DNA from: Fructobacillus parabroussonetiae
GTDB lineage: Bacteria > Bacillota > Bacilli > Lactobacillales > Lactobacillaceae
Length of the DNA: 64,000 nucleotides
Assembly: GCF_018437265.1 (NCBI RefSeq)
Contig: NZ_JAAMFL010000004.1
Coordinates: 39,010-103,009, forward strand
Direction: 5' to 3'
Part shown: positions 27,110 to 36,576 of the stretch, one piece after another
Layout of the letters: every line of letters begins with the position of its first letter
How positions within the stretch are numbered: the first letter of the stretch is position 1
Translations under genes and position numbers: made by a program
Notes under the pieces: model-generated
Databases searched by the model: none
Told to the model about the DNA's origin: nothing
The model's input: only the letters and a program-made list of their open reading frames with translations

Positions 27110-27520
27110 TTAATCTTCAAAGGTCACCACTTCATTGCCGGCATAGGAGGCCAAGCGAGCTGAACGAATCGTCAACTCCAAGAGCACCTCATTTTCTGGA
27201 TGTGGGTGATTTTGGTGGAAGACCGGGTTGGTGAAGTAATCCTTCACATCTGCCCAAGTCTTATTCGATGCTTGCAGGCGTGCACGGTTCGATTCGATTC
27301 GTGCGCCGTTTTCATTCATGACCGTCATGATGGCCACTCGGTTGTTTTCCTTTAGGTCGGCCATCTTACCAGCATCTGGCTGGCTCACGAGGTACCAGTG
27401 GTTGACCCTGTTCGGATCCATGGCAAACCCCATGATGCGCAAACCTGGCTGTCCATCTTTTTCAGTCGCTACGTAGATCAAGCCCTTTGCAGCTTGGGCG
27501 TACTCTTCAAACAATGTCAT
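27110..27520 (-). CDS. Pyridoxamine 5'-phosphate oxidase-like flavoprotein
   Basis: The 136-residue protein fits the small FMN-binding split-barrel family: ATEKDGQPGLRIMGFAMD, HWYLVSQPDAGKMADLKENNRVAIMTVMNENGARI are the core strands. Such short members bind flavin, heme or F420 and usually are not true PdxH enzymes. Its ATG overlaps the truA stop by four bases, so it is co-transcribed with truA and the ECF genes. The substrate cannot be assigned. Confidence 0.8.
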   Translation of the reverse strand: MTLFEEYAQAAKGLIYVATEKDGQPGLRIMGFAMDPNRVNHWYLVSQPDAGKMADLKENNRVAIMTVMNENGARIESNRARLQASNKTWADVKDYFTNPVFHQNHPHPENEVLLELTIRSARLASYAGNEVVTFED

Positions 27521-28314
27521 TTGCTACCCCCTTCAATGTCACTATCTCCATTATAGTCGATATGATCCAAATATAAACCAGCGGCCGGTGCCGTATAACG
27601 TGCCTGCTCCCGATCCTTAGCAGCAATCAGTGCTGGAATACAATCAGGTTCACGGCGACCGGTGCCGATTTCGAGTAAAACACCAACCATGATTCGAATT
27701 TGATTATACAAGAAGGCGTTTCCCTCAAAAGTGAAGACCAGCTCTTGCTCAGCCTCTTTTACTTCCACTTCTGCCCGGGTAATCGTCCGAATAGTTGTGG
27801 CCGTCTGGTTGCCCGAGGCGGCAAAGGTGGCAAAGTCCTGCTCACCAATTAAGTCAGGCAAGGCTGCTTCAATCCGCTTTGGATCTAAGTGCCAGTGAAA
27901 GTGGCCGGTATAGCGACGCTTAAAGGGGTCGACATAGTCAGCCGTCGATACCCGATAGTAATAGCGCTTGTTGTGCGAGGCAAAGCGGGCGTGAAAGTCC
28001 GAGCTGACCTGTCGCACCTCTTTAACCAGAATATCCCGTGGCAAAATGGTGTTGAGCCCCTTGCGGACCCCCTCACCCGGAATGTCATAAGGAAGGTCAA
28101 AATGAATGACCTGGCCGTTGGCATGAACGCCGGTGTCGGTGCGAGAAGCACCGACGACTTTGATCCGTTCGGCCGGATTCTTGCCCATCTGGTTGACGGC
28201 CTTAATGAGCTCGCCTTGCACCGTTCGATGGCGCTCGACGCCGTTTTTCGATTGTACTTGAAAGCCCAGAAAATCCGAGCCATCGTAAGAAACAACTGCA
28301 CGGTAGCGTGGCAT
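27517..28314 (-). CDS. truA: tRNA pseudouridine(38-40) synthase TruA
   Basis: The 265-residue enzyme isomerises uridines 38-40 in the anticodon arm. The catalytic Asp lies in GASRTDTGVHANGQVIHF (near residue 60), and RYYYRVSTADYVDPFKRRYTGH and FLYNQIRIMVGVLLEIGTG are family blocks. It follows ecfT by 26 bases, the order found in many Firmicutes. Confidence 0.98.
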   Translation of the reverse strand: MPRYRAVVSYDGSDFLGFQVQSKNGVERHRTVQGELIKAVNQMGKNPAERIKVVGASRTDTGVHANGQVIHFDLPYDIPGEGVRKGLNTILPRDILVKEVRQVSSDFHARFASHNKRYYYRVSTADYVDPFKRRYTGHFHWHLDPKRIEAALPDLIGEQDFATFAASGNQTATTIRTITRAEVEVKEAEQELVFTFEGNAFLYNQIRIMVGVLLEIGTGRREPDCIPALIAAKDREQARYTAPAAGLYLDHIDYNGDSDIEGGSK

Positions 28315-28340
28315 ACCGAGCTCCTTTCAATAAAAAAGTC

Positions 28341-29138
28341 TTATAAAATGCTTAGCCAAACAAAGCCAATGGCAAAAATCAGCGTGGCAAAGAAGGCCAG
28401 GGTGTCATCCCGTCCATAGGACAGTTCCCGATAGCGCGTTCGGCCTTCCGCTGACTCAAAGCCGCGGACCTCCATCGCGTTGGCCAAGTCTAAGGCACGT
28501 TGCAGGGCGCCGACAAAGAGCGGCACCAGCAAGGGAACAACCGCTTTGGCCCGCTTGATGAGCGAACCGGTCGAAAGCGACATCCCCCGGGACTTTTGCG
28601 CTTTCATGATTTTGTCCGTTTCGGCCATTAGTAATGGCACAAAACGTAGGGCAATCGAAAGCATCAAGGCCAGTTCAGCAACCGGCACTCGGAAAAACTT
28701 TAACGGTTTCAGCAGTGATTCAATGGCCGATGCAATGGCGGTCGGTGCTGTCGTGATGGTCAGAATGGTTGACATTAAGACGATCAAAACAAAGCGAACG
28801 ACCACATAAACGGCGTTTATTAGGCCTGGTGTGGTGACTTTGACAGGGCCAAAGGTGAAGAGAACCGGGGTTCCACCAGAAAAAAGCAGCTGCAAGACCA
28901 CGGTGAAGAGAATCAGCCACAAGATTGGCTTAATGCCGCGCCAGTAAAGGCCGAGCCCCTGCCTTGTCAGCAAGAGTGCCGTGAGTAGAAAGGCGGCCGA
29001 CCAGAGGTAACTTTGCCAGTCATTAGCAAAAACCAGGAGGAAAACGTATACGATCGTCATCAAGATTTTCGTTCTCGGGTCAAGACGGTATAACAGCCCG
29101 TCACCCGGTACGTATTGCCCAATTACGAGGTTATTCAT
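28341..29138 (-). CDS. ecfT: ECF transporter transmembrane component EcfT
   Basis: The 265-residue membrane protein is the shared scaffold of energy-coupling factor vitamin transporters. Five or more hydrophobic helices fill the N-terminal 150 residues. The cytoplasmic coupling helices carry the two Arg-Gly motifs, in [10 protein letters not shown] and [15 protein letters not shown], which dock on the ATPases. The start [14 protein letters not shown] overlaps the ecfA2 end by eight bases; GGGG eight bases upstream supports it over an ATG seven codons earlier. Confidence 0.96.
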   Translation of the reverse strand: MNNLVIGQYVPGDGLLYRLDPRTKILMTIVYVFLLVFANDWQSYLWSAAFLLTALLLTRQGLGLYWRGIKPILWLILFTVVLQLLFSGGTPVLFTFGPVKVTTPGLINAVYVVVRFVLIVLMSTILTITTAPTAIASAIESLLKPLKFFRVPVAELALMLSIALRFVPLLMAETDKIMKAQKSRGMSLSTGSLIKRAKAVVPLLVPLFVGALQRALDLANAMEVRGFESAEGRTRYRELSYGRDDTLAFFATLIFAIGFVWLSIL

Positions 29139-30069
29139 GGCGGAATCCCCCTTTATCACTGGTTGGTTGGGCAGACTGGCTCGTCAGCGCCCCATTTTTC
29201 TGCTCGGCATTGCCCTTCGGCCAATCAATCTGATCGTTGATTTGTTCTGCCAAGTCATCAGCCGTCTTGGCCAGGTGGTCAAAAATGAAACCAGCTGCCG
29301 CCAATTGCTTTTGAAAGGCAACGGTTTCAGGCAAGTCTAAGTGCTGTGCCTCGAACCAGGATTGGGGGCGCTCGAAGAGTGCCGTCACCGTTTCATCGGC
29401 GGCAACCTGTCCGTCATTCATCACGACCACGCGATCAGCAAGGGCTAACACCTGCTCCATTTGGTGGGAAATCAAAACAATCGTTTTGCCGGCTGCGCGC
29501 AAATCCTTTAAGAGCTGCAGCAGTTCTTCCTGTCCAGCTGGATCTAAGCCAGCCGCAGGTTCATCAAAAACCATTGTTTGCGGATCCATGGCCAAAACAC
29601 CGGCCAGTGCCACGCGACGCATCTGCCCGCCCGATAAATTAAAGGGTGACTGATCGTAAAAAGTCGCATCCAGCCCCACTTGCGTCAGCGCTTTCTCGGC
29701 TGCTGCCCGTGCGTCTTTTGGCTCGGCGCCAAAGTTTAACGGCCCGTACATCACATCTTCAATCACCGTGGGGGCAAAGAGTTGCGCTTCAGGAAACTGA
29801 AAAACCATCCCCACTTCCGCACGAATGGCAGTCAATTGCTTTTCCTTCGTCTGGCTGGTCACCAGGTGCTGACCAATTTGGACCTGCCCGGCCGTCGGCT
29901 TGAGCAAGGCGTTCAATTGCTGAACCAGCGTGGACTTACCAGAACCGGTTTGTCCGATAATGGCGGTAATTTGGTTCTCTGGAATTGTTAATTGAATATC
30001 TTTTAGCACCGGAACTTCTTGCTTTCCGGTTCCATAGGCAAAGTCTACGCCTTCAATGTTGATAACCAT
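29131..30069 (-). CDS. ecfA2: ECF transporter ATPase EcfA2
   Basis: The 312-residue ATPase has Walker [10 protein letters not shown], signature [13 protein letters not shown] and Walker [14 protein letters not shown], followed by the H-loop LISHQMEQV. It pairs with EcfA1 to energise vitamin uptake through EcfT and separate S components, none of which is encoded here. The C-terminal 40 residues are an unusually polar extension ([23 protein letters not shown]). It overlaps ecfA1 by 25 bases. Confidence 0.97.
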   Translation of the reverse strand: MVINIEGVDFAYGTGKQEVPVLKDIQLTIPENQITAIIGQTGSGKSTLVQQLNALLKPTAGQVQIGQHLVTSQTKEKQLTAIRAEVGMVFQFPEAQLFAPTVIEDVMYGPLNFGAEPKDARAAAEKALTQVGLDATFYDQSPFNLSGGQMRRVALAGVLAMDPQTMVFDEPAAGLDPAGQEELLQLLKDLRAAGKTIVLISHQMEQVLALADRVVVMNDGQVAADETVTALFERPQSWFEAQHLDLPETVAFQKQLAAAGFIFDHLAKTADDLAEQINDQIDWPKGNAEQKNGALTSQSAQPTSDKGGFRHE

Positions 30070-30866
30070 GTGGCCAACTCCTGCGTCGTCAGATAGGAAG
30101 GATTCATGATGCCAAGGCTCTTTTGCAAGTCCATGGCAAATGGCTGGGCCAAGCCCAATGCCCGTAAGCGATCACCTTTTAGAAAGAGCGTTTCCGGCTT
30201 TTCATCAAAGACCAGGCGCCCATCATCAATCACGGCCACGCGGTCTGCCATGGCGGCCTCCTCCATATCATGGGTGATCATAATCAACGTTAACTCATCT
30301 TGATACCGCGCCTTCAATTCCTTCAGGTTTTGCAAGAGTGCTTGCTTGCCTTCGGGATCCAGCATGGCGGTTGCTTCGTCTAAAATAATGACCTTTGGTT
30401 CTAAGGCCAGGACGGAAGCCATCGCCACCCGCTGCTTCTGTCCGCCGGAGAGCGTGTGTGGTTCCCGGTCGGCAAAGTCTGCCATGCCAACTTGCTTGAG
30501 CGCCCGTTCGATTTTGGCCGGCATCTCAATCGATGGTAGCTGGTGGTTTTCTAATCCAAAGGCCACATCGTCAGCAACCGTCGCCCCAACAAACTGGTTA
30601 TCTGGGTTTTGGAAAACCATCCCCACTTGACGGCGAATGGCCGACAGGCTCTGTTCGGAAAGCACTTGGCCAAAGACCGTCACTTGGCCCTCATCAAAGT
30701 CAAGCAAGCCCAAAATCAGCTTGGCTAAAGTGGACTTACCAGAGCCATTATGTCCGACAATGGCTAGCCATTCCCCCACTGCAACGGAGAGATTGAAATC
30801 CTTGAAAAGGGCTTCTTGATCCGGGTAGGCATAGGTTAATTTTTTGATTGTGATTGCGTCTGTCAT
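30045..30866 (-). CDS. ecfA1: ECF transporter ATPase EcfA1
   Basis: The 273-residue ATPase has Walker A GHNGSGKST, Q-loop MVFQNPDNQFVG, signature LSGGQKQRVAMAS and Walker B VIILDEATAMLDP. It is the first gene of ecfA1-ecfA2-ecfT-truA. In most Firmicutes it directly follows rplQ; here a four-gene LytTR/ABC cassette of 2.6 kb separates them. Confidence 0.97.
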   Translation of the reverse strand: MTDAITIKKLTYAYPDQEALFKDFNLSVAVGEWLAIVGHNGSGKSTLAKLILGLLDFDEGQVTVFGQVLSEQSLSAIRRQVGMVFQNPDNQFVGATVADDVAFGLENHQLPSIEMPAKIERALKQVGMADFADREPHTLSGGQKQRVAMASVLALEPKVIILDEATAMLDPEGKQALLQNLKELKARYQDELTLIMITHDMEEAAMADRVAVIDDGRLVFDEKPETLFLKGDRLRALGLAQPFAMDLQKSLGIMNPSYLTTQELATWLSTLKA

Positions 30867-30918
30867 TACCTGTTATTTTACCATATTGCCGGGTCTTCGG
30901 CCGACTTTGCCAGACAGT

Positions 30919-30946
30919 AAAAAAAGACTAATCACTTAGTCTTTTT
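30919..30946. terminator. Terminator of the LytTR/ABC operon
   Basis: AAAAAGACTAA-TCAC-TTAGTCTTTTT is a strong hairpin with A/T flanks. Its right arm overlaps the last codons and the stop codon of the DUF3021 gene, so the operon has essentially no 3' untranslated region. Confidence 0.93.
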
Positions 30947-31343
30947 CTTGCTGATGTCTTTTGGAAAGTGCTTGGTTGATCTTTGAAATTTTTTTCTGTT
31001 GGTTGAAGCGAATAATCCCCCAAATGATGGCGTAGGCGATCAGAAAATTGAGCCAAATCATCGGATTGTCCATTTTCATATCAAAGCAGTTCGTCCATGT
31101 TCCTGCTAGCCAAACTAGAAAAGCCGTGCCAAAGAGATGGCTGACAAAGAGCGTCAAGAAGCTAAAGCGATCGCTTTCAAAAATTATGGACAGCAGGCCA
31201 ATGCCTGCCGACATCAATAAAATGGCCCAAATGCTGCTTATTGAAATGGTCAGTTCGCTCGTCATCGTGCTGGCTAAAATAATTAAATAGGTCGCCGAAC
31301 CAAAGCCAATTCCCCGGATGACGTGTTGGAATACTTTTTTCAT
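30936..31343 (-). CDS. DUF3021 family membrane protein
   Basis: The 135-residue protein has four hydrophobic helices (starting near residues 13, 38, 64 and 92) and a basic, polar C-terminal tail. It fits DUF3021, the membrane partner that forms LytTR regulatory systems in which the membrane protein inhibits the adjacent LytTR-type regulator. It follows the LytTR gene by ten bases. Confidence 0.82.
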   Translation of the reverse strand: MKKVFQHVIRGIGFGSATYLIILASTMTSELTISISSIWAILLMSAGIGLLSIIFESDRFSFLTLFVSHLFGTAFLVWLAGTWTNCFDMKMDNPMIWLNFLIAYAIIWGIIRFNQQKKISKINQALSKRHQQEKD

Positions 31344-31353
31344 GAATGACCTC

Positions 31354-31806
31354 CTACAGTCCCAATTGCTCGGTTAGCTTTTTGACGTAACGTCGGCTCA
31401 CCATGGTTTGGTTCCCTTGGCTCAATTTTGCCAACATGGAGCCGAAAAAAGAGTTTTCTAACCGTTCAAGATGGGCAATATTGACCGCGGCATGTTTGGA
31501 TACCTGAACAACGTTTTCGTTCTTCATGCGAGCCAACAACTGTGTCAACGTCCCCTTTGTGACGAGCAAGTCCTTTGTCGTGTAAATGAGCAGCTCTGTT
31601 TCCGAGACATCCACGTATATCACGTCTGCCATCCGGACTAGCTGAATGCCATCCGCTGTTTTGAACGAGAGGACTTTGGGGCTTTCTTTCTCCAACGCCG
31701 ATAGGCTGGCAATGACTTTGGCCACTTGCTGATTTTTTTCAGCAGCCGCAACGGTCACTTCCACCTCGCCTTCCGGCATTTCCTTTTCAACAAATTGGAT
31801 TTTCAC
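31354..31806 (-). CDS. LytTR-domain DNA-binding regulator
   Basis: The 150-residue protein has a short N-terminal region and a C-terminal LytTR domain (about residues 45-148): RMADVIYVDVSETELLIYTTKDLLVTKGTLTQLLARM, VQVSKHAAVNIAHLERLE and QTMVSRRYVKKLTEQLG. It lacks a receiver domain, as is usual when the partner is a DUF3021-type membrane inhibitor. It probably controls its own operon with the ABC exporter; no paired LytTR direct repeats were identified with confidence upstream. Confidence 0.9.
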   Translation of the reverse strand: MKIQFVEKEMPEGEVEVTVAAAEKNQQVAKVIASLSALEKESPKVLSFKTADGIQLVRMADVIYVDVSETELLIYTTKDLLVTKGTLTQLLARMKNENVVQVSKHAAVNIAHLERLENSFFGSMLAKLSQGNQTMVSRRYVKKLTEQLGL

Positions 31807-31823
31807 GATTGGATCAACCTAAC

Positions 31824-32678
31824 TTAGGCAAAACGCCTCTTTTTTAGACTTTGAATGGTCAAAACCCCTGCGGAAACAAGCAGTACCACGAGGACAACCA
31901 AGTAACTTTGCGCATGCGTTAGCAGCGCCGTCAATTCTATTTTAACACCCATCTTTTTTTCAAAGTAATCAAGTTGTGCTGGCGCCTTTGCGAACACCTC
32001 ATTTAGCTTTGGTGTCATCAATGCTTGTCGATAGAGCGCCGCAATGTAGGTGCCTGGTGTCAGCTTCATTAACAACTGGGCAAAGTCCGGTAGCGTGCCA
32101 AGCGGTACATAGGTACCCACTAGGAAGCCCGAAGCCGTTCCGATTAACGATGCTAATTTTGACAGAGAATCCACCGAGTGGAGCAAGCCGACAATCAAGG
32201 CATTGACAGCCGTTGATAAAATTGCGGAAAGCAGCATAATGAAGAAGACTTCTGGCAGAACGCTAATGGAAAAGGACAGCGAATCCGTCCAGGCAAAGTA
32301 GCCGGTCATCACCAGGTAGACGATGGCTTGCATAACAAAAGCAATCGATGCAGCTGACAGTAGATAGGAAGCTCGAACAGCGACCGGTCCAATGTCTGTT
32401 AGACGCAAATCAAGATCAATCTTTTGCTCCTGATCCTTGACCATTTGGGAAAGTGCCGTCAACGAGGTCGTAATCCCCGTAATCGTTAACGTACCCGCGA
32501 TTAGCCAGTTATCCAAGAGCTGCGAAGCATCTGGTAGGGTTGCCCAATTGGCCTTAATGGATTGTTTTAAAAAGACCAAGTAGAGAACAAAGGATATGAG
32601 CGCACCAAAGAGTGAGAAAAACACGCCGGAGCGATTTCTGAAATAAAGCATTAAGTGACGTTTAACAAGTGACAACAT
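31824..32678 (-). CDS. ABC-2 type exporter permease
   Basis: The 284-residue membrane protein has six predicted helices and the ABC-2 pattern LVGTYVPLGTLPDFAQLLMKLTPGTYIAALYRQAL near residue 200. It starts in the last base of the ATPase stop codon (TAATG), so the two are coupled. The substrate is unknown; such exporters in LytTR operons often serve peptide or drug efflux or immunity. Confidence 0.88.
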   Translation of the reverse strand: MLSLVKRHLMLYFRNRSGVFFSLFGALISFVLYLVFLKQSIKANWATLPDASQLLDNWLIAGTLTITGITTSLTALSQMVKDQEQKIDLDLRLTDIGPVAVRASYLLSAASIAFVMQAIVYLVMTGYFAWTDSLSFSISVLPEVFFIMLLSAILSTAVNALIVGLLHSVDSLSKLASLIGTASGFLVGTYVPLGTLPDFAQLLMKLTPGTYIAALYRQALMTPKLNEVFAKAPAQLDYFEKKMGVKIELTALLTHAQSYLVVLVVLLVSAGVLTIQSLKKRRFA

Positions 32679-33556
32679 TAGCGCATCTCCTTTCCAGTCA
32701 GGGCAACAAAGGCATCGTCCATCGTTCCCGGCCGGTATTCAAAATTCTCAATTCGTTCTTCCTCTTGGTTGAGCACTTCCAGAACTTTTTTTGTATCCAA
32801 GCCCGCAATTTGCAAGGCGCCTTCCGCTAACCGGCTATAGTCGACAGCCCTTTCGGCAAGCCGCTTTTCAATCGTTTCAACTTGTCCTTCCTTTGGCCAA
32901 ATGATTAGCTGATTTTTGGCGTACTTGGATTTAATTTCAATGGCCGAGCCAGATGCAATCAACTGGCCGTGATCGACAACGAAAACCTCATCGGCATGGT
33001 CCGCCTCGTCCAAATAATGGGTCGTCAGCACTATGGTTAGCCCCTTTGTTTCTTGCAAGTCGTGGAGTAAGGACCAGATGGCATTGCGTGTCTGAATATC
33101 TAAGCCGGTTGTCGGCTCGTCCAAAAAGAGTACGTCCGGTTCGTTTAACAGGGCACGGGCAATATCGACCCGGCGCTTTTGTCCGCCAGAAAGCGACCCA
33201 TACATTTGATCCTGAAAAGTCGTCAATCCCAAATCGTGGATTAGCAAGGGAATTTGGGAGGCCGCAATGTGTCGATATTGTTTGGCTCGAATTTCCAAAT
33301 TCTCCTTAACCGTTAGCTCGTTATCCAAGACGGATTCCTGGAAGACCAAGACAATTTTGGTCTTGGGGGCGTAGATGACTTGACCAGAGGAAGGCTTGGT
33401 CAAACCTGTCAGCGTACGCATCGTCGTGGATTTGCCGGCACCGTTTGGCCCAAGGAGGGCGACAAGCGATCCTTTGTCAATTTTGAGGTTCAGTTGATTG
33501 ACTGCCAGATGGTCGCCGTACCGCTGGCAGAGGTTTTTGGTTTCAATTTGCATCAT
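32678..33556 (-). CDS. ABC exporter ATPase
   Basis: The 292-residue ATPase has Walker A GPNGAGKST, signature LSGGQKRRVDIARALL, Walker B VLFLDEPTTGLD and H-loop LTTHYLDEADHAD. A C-terminal domain of about 80 residues follows, as in DrrA/NatA types. The ATG at 33556 has AAAGGAG six bases upstream; an open frame reaching 33679 is not supported by a start site. It is the first gene of the four-gene cassette. Confidence 0.95.
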   Translation of the reverse strand: MMQIETKNLCQRYGDHLAVNQLNLKIDKGSLVALLGPNGAGKSTTMRTLTGLTKPSSGQVIYAPKTKIVLVFQESVLDNELTVKENLEIRAKQYRHIAASQIPLLIHDLGLTTFQDQMYGSLSGGQKRRVDIARALLNEPDVLFLDEPTTGLDIQTRNAIWSLLHDLQETKGLTIVLTTHYLDEADHADEVFVVDHGQLIASGSAIEIKSKYAKNQLIIWPKEGQVETIEKRLAERAVDYSRLAEGALQIAGLDTKKVLEVLNQEEERIENFEYRPGTMDDAFVALTGKEMR

Positions 33557-33663
33557 TTCTTGCTCCTTTACAATGAATAGTATAGCGAGCAAGGCTTTAT
33601 AAAAACGCGCCAAGGCGCTAAGCGGTAGTGATTGTCGGTTAAGCGGTAAAAATGAGCAAAAGA

Positions 33664-33691
33664 AAAACCCCCGACCCAAGGGTCGGAGGTT
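33664..33691 (-). terminator. Terminator of the alpha ribosomal operon
   Basis: On the minus strand AACCTCCGACCC-TTG-GGTCGGGGGTT is followed by TTTTCTTTT, 15 bases after rplQ. Confidence 0.93.
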
Positions 33692-33706
33692 AAAGGTTTC
33701 GAGAAA

Positions 33707-34090
33707 TTAGTCGACTAACTCCAAGATAACCATTTGTGCAGCGTCTCCACGACGTTGAACAGTCTTCATGATGCGCGTGTAACCACCATTGCGGTCAGCA
33801 AAACGGGGTGCAACATCTTCAAACAACTTTTGCAAAGCCGTTTGGATACGGATGTTGTCGCCGTCTTCCTTGACGTCAGCAACTTCGTTACGCATGTAGG
33901 CAGCAGCCTTACGACGTGCAGCCAAGTCACCCTTCTTACCAAGCGTGATCATTTGGTCAGCTGTCTTGCGGATTTCCTTAGCGCGGGCTTCAGTGGTCTG
34001 AATCCGGCCGTTAATCAACAAGTCAGTAGTCAAATCACGCATCATTGCCTTACGTTGTGATGAAGTACGGCCTAACTTACGGTATGACAT
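33707..34090 (-). CDS. rplQ: 50S ribosomal protein L17
   Basis: The 127-residue protein opens [20 protein letters not shown] and contains [21 protein letters not shown], both diagnostic of L17. It is the last gene of the alpha operon, 35 bases after rpoA, and is followed by a strong terminator. Confidence 0.99.
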   Translation of the reverse strand: MSYRKLGRTSSQRKAMMRDLTTDLLINGRIQTTEARAKEIRKTADQMITLGKKGDLAARRKAAAYMRNEVADVKEDGDNIRIQTALQKLFEDVAPRFADRNGGYTRIMKTVQRRGDAAQMVILELVD

Positions 34091-34125
34091 CGGTTAATCC
34101 TCCTTTTTTCTAAACTTTTGATGAA

Positions 34126-35070
34126 TTAATCTTCTTGACGGAAGCCCAAGCCCATCTCAGTCAACTTTTCTTGAATTTCGTCTAATGACTTACGGCCCAA
34201 GTTGCGAACCTTCATCATGTCGGCTTCGGAACGGTCGGTCAACTCTTCAATCGTGTTGATACCGGCCCGCTTCAAGCAGTTGTATGAGCGAACTGACAAG
34301 TCCAAGTCTTCGATAGGAGCGGCATCTGCGGCTGCGTTAACAGGCGCTTCAGCTTCAACCATCACCTTGGTTTCTTGTGCTACTGGGGAAATATCCGTGA
34401 ACAAGTTCAGGTGTTCTGTTAGAATCTTTGAACCAAGACTCAAAGCGTCAGATGGCTTGATTGAACCATTGGTCCAAACTTCCATCGTCAACTTATCATA
34501 GTCATCACGAGCACCAACACGCTTTTGTTCCACGTGGTAGTTTACTCGCTCGATTGGCGTGTAAATTGAATCAACCGTTAAAACACCGATTGGCATTTCA
34601 TCACGTAATTGCTTGTTTTCTTCAGCTGAAGCATAGCCACGTCCCTTAACAGCAGAAACCGTCATGTGTAATGACTTACCAGCTGCCAAAGTCGCGATAT
34701 GCAAATCAGGGTTCAACACTTCAACGTCAGCAGAGCCCATCAAATCGGCTGCTGTGACATCCTTTGGACCTTGAACATCAATTTCCAAAGCGTGTTCTTC
34801 AGCTGAATCCGTAGCAAAGACAACTTTCTTCAAGTTCAAGATCAGCTGCGTAACGTCTTCTACAACACCGTCAACGGTGGAGAATTCGTGGACAACGCCG
34901 TCAATTTGAACGGTGTTGATTGCTACGCCAGGAAGCGATGACAGCAAGACACGACGAAGGGAATTTCCCAATGTCGTCCCATAGCCACGCTCAAGAGGTT
35001 CTACGATAAACTTACCGTAGTTGGCATCCTCTTCGATGTTATGAATATCTGGCTTTTCAAATTCAATCAT
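34126..35070 (-). CDS. rpoA: RNA polymerase alpha subunit
   Basis: The 314-residue subunit has an assembly domain (residues 1-230, with [25 protein letters not shown]) joined by an acidic, Ala-rich linker to the C-terminal domain (about 248-310, [23 protein letters not shown] and [12 protein letters not shown]) that binds UP elements and activators. It is normal for the family and lies between rpsK and rplQ. Confidence 0.99.
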   Translation of the reverse strand: MIEFEKPDIHNIEEDANYGKFIVEPLERGYGTTLGNSLRRVLLSSLPGVAINTVQIDGVVHEFSTVDGVVEDVTQLILNLKKVVFATDSAEEHALEIDVQGPKDVTAADLMGSADVEVLNPDLHIATLAAGKSLHMTVSAVKGRGYASAEENKQLRDEMPIGVLTVDSIYTPIERVNYHVEQKRVGARDDYDKLTMEVWTNGSIKPSDALSLGSKILTEHLNLFTDISPVAQETKVMVEAEAPVNAAADAAPIEDLDLSVRSYNCLKRAGINTIEELTDRSEADMMKVRNLGRKSLDEIQEKLTEMGLGFRQED

Positions 35071-35120
35071 CTGTTAACTCTAACCCCCCTCTTTTCAAAG
35101 CAAAGCGCAATGAAAATCAA

Positions 35121-35507
35121 TTATACACGACGACGCTTTGGTGGGCGTGATCCGTTATGGGGAACTGGGGTAACATCCTTGATTGACGTTACTTCAAGAC
35201 CAGCTGCGGCCAATGCACGAATGGCTGATTCACGACCGGAACCAGGGCCCTTAACCGTAACAGCAACGGTACGCATGTTAACGTCCAATGCTGATTTTGC
35301 GGCTGCTTCCGCTGCCATTTGAGCAGCGAATGGCGTTGACTTACGGGATCCCTTGAATCCAAGGGCACCGGCTGATGACCAGGCAACAGCGTTACCCTGT
35401 GCATCGGTAATCATGACGATCGTGTTGTTGAAAGTAGCGTGGATGTGTGCCACACCAGATTCAATGTTCTTTTTGACGCGACGTTTGCGCGTAGTGCGAA
35501 CTGCCAT
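35121..35507 (-). CDS. rpsK: 30S ribosomal protein S11
   Basis: The 128-residue protein carries [22 protein letters not shown] and the C-terminal [21 protein letters not shown], both standard for S11, a platform protein near the E site. A 152-base gap with several hairpins separates it from rpsM. Confidence 0.99.
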   Translation of the reverse strand: MAVRTTRKRRVKKNIESGVAHIHATFNNTIVMITDAQGNAVAWSSAGALGFKGSRKSTPFAAQMAAEAAAKSALDVNMRTVAVTVKGPGSGRESAIRALAAAGLEVTSIKDVTPVPHNGSRPPKRRRV

Positions 35508-35540
35508 AATATGCCTCCTTCTTTTTCTTATAATTTCTCG

Positions 35541-35604
35541 GATGAGACAAGCTCATCAACATTACACAACTTTGGTTGTGATAATCATTTCTCACGAAAG
35601 TGAG
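35541..35604 (-). other. Three consecutive hairpins in the rpsM-rpsK gap
   Basis: The gap holds GATGAG/CTCATC (35541-35557), CACAAC-TTTG-GTTGTG (35565-35580) and CTCAC-GAAA-GTGAG (35591-35604) in a row, a few bases apart. Internal gaps in the alpha operon are usually short, so an RNA-level control element or processing site is possible. Confidence 0.65.
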
Positions 35605-35610
35605 GCTCTT

Positions 35611-35637
35611 CTAAAAAATGGCTTAAGCCGCTTTTTC
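35611..35637 (-). terminator. Terminator-like hairpin inside the alpha operon (rpsM-rpsK gap)
   Basis: On the minus strand GCGGCTTAAGCC is followed by ATTTTTT. The stem GGCTT/AAGCC has no loop of its own unless the central bases open, so it may be weak, allowing partial termination before rpsK. Confidence 0.5.
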
Positions 35638-35659
35638 ATTAAAGAGATGGTAAGAAAAA

Positions 35660-36031
35660 TTACTTCTTCTTACCTGCAATTGCCGTAGCTGGGCCTTTGC
35701 GAGTACGGGCGTTGTTCTTCGTGTGTTGTCCACGAACGGGCAAGCCCTTACGGTGACGAATACCACGGTACGCAGCGATTTCTTGGAGTCCCTTGATATC
35801 AAGTGATACCTTACGACGCAAATCACCTTCCAACTGCAAGTTCAATGAAGCGATTGCTTCACGGATCTTGTCTTCGTCATCAACTGACAAATCACGAACA
35901 CGGATGTCTTCTGACACACCGGCCGTCTTCAAGATCTTTTGTGCAGTGTTTGCACCGATTCCGTAGATGTATGTTAAGCCAATGACAATTCGCTTGTCAC
36001 GTGGCAAATCGATACCTTCAATACGAGCCAT
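35660..36031 (-). CDS. rpsM: 30S ribosomal protein S13
   Basis: The 123-residue protein opens [26 protein letters not shown] and ends in the basic [28 protein letters not shown] tail that contacts P-site tRNA. It is normal in length and lies between rpmJ and rpsK. Confidence 0.99.
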   Translation of the reverse strand: MARIEGIDLPRDKRIVIGLTYIYGIGANTAQKILKTAGVSEDIRVRDLSVDDEDKIREAIASLNLQLEGDLRRKVSLDIKGLQEIAAYRGIRHRKGLPVRGQHTKNNARTRKGPATAIAGKKK

Positions 36032-36103
36032 AACAATTTACCTCCTTTTGATATTTTGAAAGAACCTTTACGTTCAATTTCAAGTGTTATTAAGTGGTAA
36101 GTT

Positions 36104-36223
36104 TTACTTACCTGCGCGTTGCTTGTGCTTAGCGTTAGCTGGGCAAATAACCATTGTCCGGCCGTTACGCTTGATAATGCGACAAGATTCACACATCTTT
36201 TTTACTGATGGACGTACCTTCAT
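36104..36223 (-). CDS. rpmJ: 50S ribosomal protein L36
   Basis: This 39-residue protein was found by translating the gap between infA and rpsM. It reads [20 protein letters not shown] and ends [10 protein letters not shown], with the zinc ligands Cys11, Cys14, Cys27 and His33 all present (the zinc-binding form). It is slightly longer than the usual 37-38 residues. Confidence 0.97.
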   Translation of the reverse strand: MKVRPSVKKMCESCRIIKRNGRTMVICPANAKHKQRAGK

Positions 36224-36265
36224 AATCTATTCCTCCTATTCGGTTAACTGATTATTGACCGTTCC

Positions 36266-36481
36266 TTAACGGAAACGGTAAGTAATACGACCCTTTGTCA
36301 AGTCGTAGGGTGACATCTCAACTGTGACGCGGTCACCTGGCAAGATACGGATATAGTTCTTTCGAATCTTACCGGAAACATGCGCCAGGATTACCGCCCC
36401 GTTTTCAAGTTCGACTTGAAACATTGCGTTTGGCATTGTCTCTTTGACTTTGCCTTCAATTTCAATGACATCGTTGGCCAC
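36266..36481 (-). CDS. infA: Translation initiation factor IF-1
   Basis: The 71-residue OB-fold protein begins [21 protein letters not shown] and contains [17 protein letters not shown]. It binds the ribosomal A site during initiation. It is the first gene after an internal promoter in the adk-infA gap. Confidence 0.99.
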   Translation of the reverse strand: MANDVIEIEGKVKETMPNAMFQVELENGAVILAHVSGKIRKNYIRILPGDRVTVEMSPYDLTKGRITYRFR

Positions 36482-36540
36482 GCAGATTACCTCCTATGTA
36501 ACCATGCTTCAACATAATCGATAAGTGCTTAACCTATCAA

Positions 36541-36569
36541 ATTATACCAGAATTATCAATAGCTGACAA
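36541..36569 (-). promoter_or_regulatory. Internal promoter between adk and infA
   Basis: TTGTCA (36564-36569), exactly 17 bases and a consensus TATAAT (36541-36546) on the minus strand lie 60 bases upstream of infA. It can drive infA-rpmJ-rpsM-rpsK-rpoA-rplQ separately from the S10-spc transcript. Confidence 0.9.
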
Positions 36570-36576
36570 GAAATGC

